Made by a program: the position numbers and the translations under genes. DNA of 8,204 nucleotides from NCBI GenBank assembly GCA_012839145.1, contig DUNY01000433.1, positions 1 to 8,204 on the forward strand, given 5' to 3'. The notes beneath the pieces were generated by a model. It saw only the letters and a program-made list of their open reading frames with translations, was not told the DNA's origin and searched no databases. Numbering within the stretch: position 1 is the stretch's first letter; every line of letters starts with the position of its first letter. Shown here one piece after another: positions 6,361-8,204 of this stretch. The DNA is from Thermoanaerobacterales bacterium. GTDB taxonomy: Bacteria > Bacillota > Thermosediminibacteria > Thermosediminibacterales > Tepidanaerobacteraceae.

Positions 6361-7302
6361 ATGGATTTGACCAAGCTTGAAACTTTTGTTGCAGCTGCTA
6401 GGACCAGTTCATTTCATCTCGCTGCTGACGAGTTGTTTCTGACACCTTCGACAGTATCGAAGCATATATCCTATTTAGAAAAAGCCTATAATGTAGTGCT
6501 TTTCCAACGGTTTTCCAGGGGTGTGAAATTGACAGAGCAGGGAGAACTTTTTCTGCCTTATGCAGAGCGCATCCTTGGCGAGCATCGTGCCTTAATGGCT
6601 GCGTTGGCAGCAGCGGAGGTCCGGCTATGTATAATTCCACCTCATGCCATGTTGCCTTGTTTAGCACTGTTAAACTTTTTTGAAGAGGCTTACCCCGAAT
6701 ATCGGCTATCTATAAGCGAGGAGCACGGCGGCCATATGTCACGCCTGCTGGCTGAGGGAAGATATCAGTTGGGAATCTGCGGAGACCGCTACCTTGACGA
6801 AAATCTGGTGGATTGGCATATTATTAGCGAAAGCAGAGTCGTTGCGTTGGTCAATAAGGAACATCCTCTCGCGGGCTGTGAATGCATTTCCCTTGCGGAA
6901 CTGGCCGGTGAAGAGTTTGTATCCTTACCATCCAAAACCGGTGTTCTAGGGGCTAATAGTAAGATGTGCCAAAGCGTCGGTATTAAGTACAAGGTCGGTA
7001 TTACTACGGAGCGGGAGGAAAACATTGTCTTCTTTGTCGCCAAAAACATGGGTGTGGCGCTCATCAACACAGAGTATCTGAACGAAGGCTTTATTCAGCG
7101 TCACGGAGCTGGAATGGCTGTACCATTGCCGCTTACGGAGGATTTTAAGTGGCACTTGGTCCTTGCCAAAGCCAAAAGAGCAAAGCTTCCTCCTCCTGCC
7201 GCTGCTTTTTGGTCCTTTGCTCTAGAGCTTGGACGACAAGGAAAAATTCCGGGAAAGACAGATGGAAGGAAAAAGAGTGTCGTGAATAATTATAAAACCT
7301 AG
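6361..7302 (+). CDS. LysR-family transcriptional regulator
   Basis: A 313-residue LysR-type regulator. Residues about 2-60 carry the winged helix-turn-helix (LTKLETFVAAARTSSFHLAADELFLTPSTVSKHISYLEK and LFQRFSRGVKLTEQGELF), followed by the linker helix. Residues about 87-295 form the periplasmic-binding-protein-like effector domain (VRLCIIPPHAMLPCLALLNFFEEAYPEYRLSI, then GICGDRYLDENLVDWHIIS and the second lobe). Length and order are standard. A strong AAGGAGG (6348-6354) lies 6 bases before the ATG. It is divergent from the secreted hydrolase gene with a dyad between them, the classic arrangement in which a LysR protein activates its divergent neighbour and represses itself. The inducer is unknown; the hydrolase's substrate or product is the natural guess. 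The last 20 residues (GKIPGKTDGRKKSVVNNYKT) extend past the domain and look unstructured. Confidence 0.93.
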   Translation: MDLTKLETFVAAARTSSFHLAADELFLTPSTVSKHISYLEKAYNVVLFQRFSRGVKLTEQGELFLPYAERILGEHRALMAALAAAEVRLCIIPPHAMLPCLALLNFFEEAYPEYRLSISEEHGGHMSRLLAEGRYQLGICGDRYLDENLVDWHIISESRVVALVNKEHPLAGCECISLAELAGEEFVSLPSKTGVLGANSKMCQSVGIKYKVGITTEREENIVFFVAKNMGVALINTEYLNEGFIQRHGAGMAVPLPLTEDFKWHLVLAKAKRAKLPPPAAAFWSFALELGRQGKIPGKTDGRKKSVVNNYKT

Positions 7303-7456
7303 CGAAGATTATGAGTCTTGTTCTATATATGATAAAATAGCCAGAATTGGAATCAATATGGATTCAAAATCTGATATAATATATAGATATAATCCATGGT
7401 GTATAAAAATGGGAATAAATACATATAAAACCAAGGTTATGCAAAGAAGAACTTAA
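7286..7456 (+). pseudogene. Protein-like stop-free frame in intergenic DNA, possible gene remnant
   Basis: From 7286, just inside the end of the LysR-type gene, a frame stays open for 56 codons to a TAA at 7454-7456, although the DNA is very AT-rich. The translation looks protein-like, with stretches such as KPSEDYESCSIYDKIARIGINMD and SKSDIIYRYNPW. The first internal ATG (7358) has no ribosome binding site and would give only 32 residues. I do not recognise it. It may be the leftover of a disrupted gene or chance. Confidence 0.2.
7372..7380 (+). promoter_or_regulatory. Extended -10 promoter candidate for the glycosyltransferase gene
   Basis: TGATATAAT (7372-7380) is a perfect TATAAT with the upstream TG of extended -10 promoters, which can work without a good -35, and none is seen here. 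A second TATAAT occurs at 7388-7393. Either would give a leader of roughly 100 bases before the glycosyltransferase gene. The AT-richness of the area means chance matches are possible. Confidence 0.4.
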
Positions 7457-7474
7457 AAAGTGGCCTAACACAAC

Positions 7475-7508
7475 AGGAGGTACAATGAAGGGATTGATAC
7501 AGTTATGA
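7475..7508 (+). promoter_or_regulatory. Ribosome binding site with 7-codon leader ORF overlapping the next start
   Basis: The strong AGGAGG (7475-7480) lies 4 bases ahead of an ATG at 7485, which opens a tiny ORF (MKGLIQL) ending in TGA at 7506-7508. That stop overlaps the glycosyltransferase ATG (7505-7507) as ATGA, the usual arrangement for translational coupling. The glycosyltransferase ATG itself has only a weaker GAAGGGA (7487-7493) inside the mini-ORF. The tiny ORF may therefore load ribosomes for the real gene. Confidence 0.4.
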
Positions 7509-8158
7509 AACCTGTTACAATTCTAATTCCGGCTTACAATGAGGAGCCCAGAATCGAAGCCGTCCTTGATGTGGTTTGCAGTTACCCACGGCAAAAAAGT
7601 ATAATTGTAATAGATGATGGTTCTGGAGATGATACATATAATACAGCTAAAAGAGACTCAGTAAAGGTATTAAGACATAAAAAAAACTTAGGTAAAGGAG
7701 CTGCACTGCAGACAGGGATAGATTATGTTAAAGATTCGCCTTTTTGGCTGTTTCTTGATGCAGATCTTATAAATTTAAGCCATCATCATATGGATGCTTT
7801 GCTCTTGCCCTTGGAAGAAAACCCCCAAGTAGGTATGACTATAGGGATGCTTCTGGGTGGAGGAAAGACGAGCGTGGATCTGGCTCAGAGGTTTTTTTCC
7901 ATATTAAATGGACAGCGAGGTTTAACGGATTTTTTTGTGAAAAGCCTTCCCTCTCTTTCGTGGGCTCGATTCGGTGTTGAGATTTTTTTAAGCCGTGTAG
8001 CCAGGGAGAACAATATACAGGTAGTTGAGCCGGTTTTAAAAGATATTACCCATTACAAGAAGGAGGAGAAGTACGGATTTTTACGTGGTTTTACATATAG
8101 ACTTGAAATGTACCGAGAATGTCTTTATGCACTTTTTAATTGGGGAAAATATATATAA
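7505..8158 (+). CDS. Family 2 glycosyltransferase (DPM1/GpgS-like)
   Basis: A 217-residue GT-A fold, inverting glycosyltransferase that transfers a sugar from a nucleotide-sugar donor to a lipid phosphate or other acceptor; the acceptor is not determinable. Visible marks are LIPAYNEE (7-14), VIDDGSGDDT (35-44, donor-binding Asp37/Asp38), HKKNLGKGAALQTG (58-71), LDADLI (84-89, the metal-binding D-x-D) and SILNGQRGLTDFF (132-144). These are followed by RFGVEIFLSR (155-164) and HYKKEEKYGFLRG (183-195, with a His at the position used for metal binding in several relatives). No transmembrane segment is present, so it is cytosolic or membrane-associated. The start at 7505 fits the family's usual N-terminus and overlaps a leader mini-ORF. 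An ATG follows directly after its stop, so it probably heads an operon for cell-envelope or glycolipid synthesis. Confidence 0.88.
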   Translation: MKPVTILIPAYNEEPRIEAVLDVVCSYPRQKSIIVIDDGSGDDTYNTAKRDSVKVLRHKKNLGKGAALQTGIDYVKDSPFWLFLDADLINLSHHHMDALLLPLEENPQVGMTIGMLLGGGKTSVDLAQRFFSILNGQRGLTDFFVKSLPSLSWARFGVEIFLSRVARENNIQVVEPVLKDITHYKKEEKYGFLRGFTYRLEMYRECLYALFNWGKYI

Positions 8159-8204
8159 ATGAATAATTGGCGGTGGATACAGATTATTCAAAGTTGCCGT
8201 TATA
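8159..8204 (+). CDS. Start of an unidentified gene (3' end outside window)
   Basis: An ATG abuts the glycosyltransferase stop codon (TAA then ATG) and the frame stays open to the window edge, giving MNNWRWIQIIQSCRY. A possible ribosome binding site, GGGGA, lies in the end of the glycosyltransferase gene about 10 bases upstream. The tight spacing suggests the next gene of an operon. Fifteen residues are too few to assign a family. Confidence 0.4.
   Translation, partial: MNNWRWIQIIQSCRY

Noticed and set aside
7358..7456. 32-codon ORF starting at 7358 as a functional small gene
   Set aside because: There is no ribosome binding site and no recognisable features; it is kept only as part of the possible gene remnant.
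1..8204. Mobile elements, CRISPR arrays, tRNA or rRNA genes, defence or toxin systems
   Set aside because: I found no transposase motifs, terminal inverted repeats with target duplications, spaced direct repeats or tRNA-like sequences on either strand.

Overview
The window reads as a low-to-moderate GC Gram-positive chromosome, most likely an anaerobic clostridial-type Firmicute. The reasons are strong AGGAGG-type ribosome binding sites ahead of nearly every gene, AT-rich intergenic DNA, a split (two-subunit) transketolase, and a clostridial-length dihydroxy-acid dehydratase. This assignment is inferred from style and protein families; nothing in the window names the species. It is mostly a set of ordinary metabolic and regulatory genes. 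I see no insertion sequence, CRISPR array, tRNA, rRNA or phage gene.

Left part (1-4456, all +): the 3' portion of a transketolase C-terminal subunit gene is followed 45 bases later by a FadR/GntR-family regulator with an FCD ligand domain. A hairpin-containing gap then leads to a 3-hydroxyacyl-CoA dehydrogenase-family gene and, behind its own TTGACA promoter, an IlvD/Edd-family dehydratase. These genes can be read as branched-chain amino acid and acyl-CoA metabolism. They can also be read as a small sugar-acid catabolic neighbourhood (dehydratase, NAD dehydrogenase, transketolase and FadR-type regulator). The sequence alone does not decide between the two.

Middle (4474-7302): a perfect 19-bp bidirectional terminator separates ilvD from a convergent gene on the minus strand. 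That gene encodes a secreted Ntn-hydrolase-like protein with resemblance to peptidase family C45 (acyltransferase/amidase type). A LysR-type regulator is divergently transcribed from it. The 159-base space between them holds a striking set of GGAAAC/GTTTCC repeats, including a 10-bp-arm dyad centred about 61 bases upstream of the predicted hydrolase transcription start. This is the classical LysR recognition-site geometry. Sampled lines suggest this module is richer in G+C than the genes to its left, so it may have been acquired as a unit. It is the most interesting part of the window.

Right part (7303-8204, +): a 202-base AT-rich gap contains a protein-like stop-free frame (possible gene debris) and an extended -10 promoter. 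It is followed by a 7-codon leader ORF whose stop overlaps the start of a family 2 glycosyltransferase gene (ATGA). A further gene probably starts directly after the glycosyltransferase stop and runs off the window.
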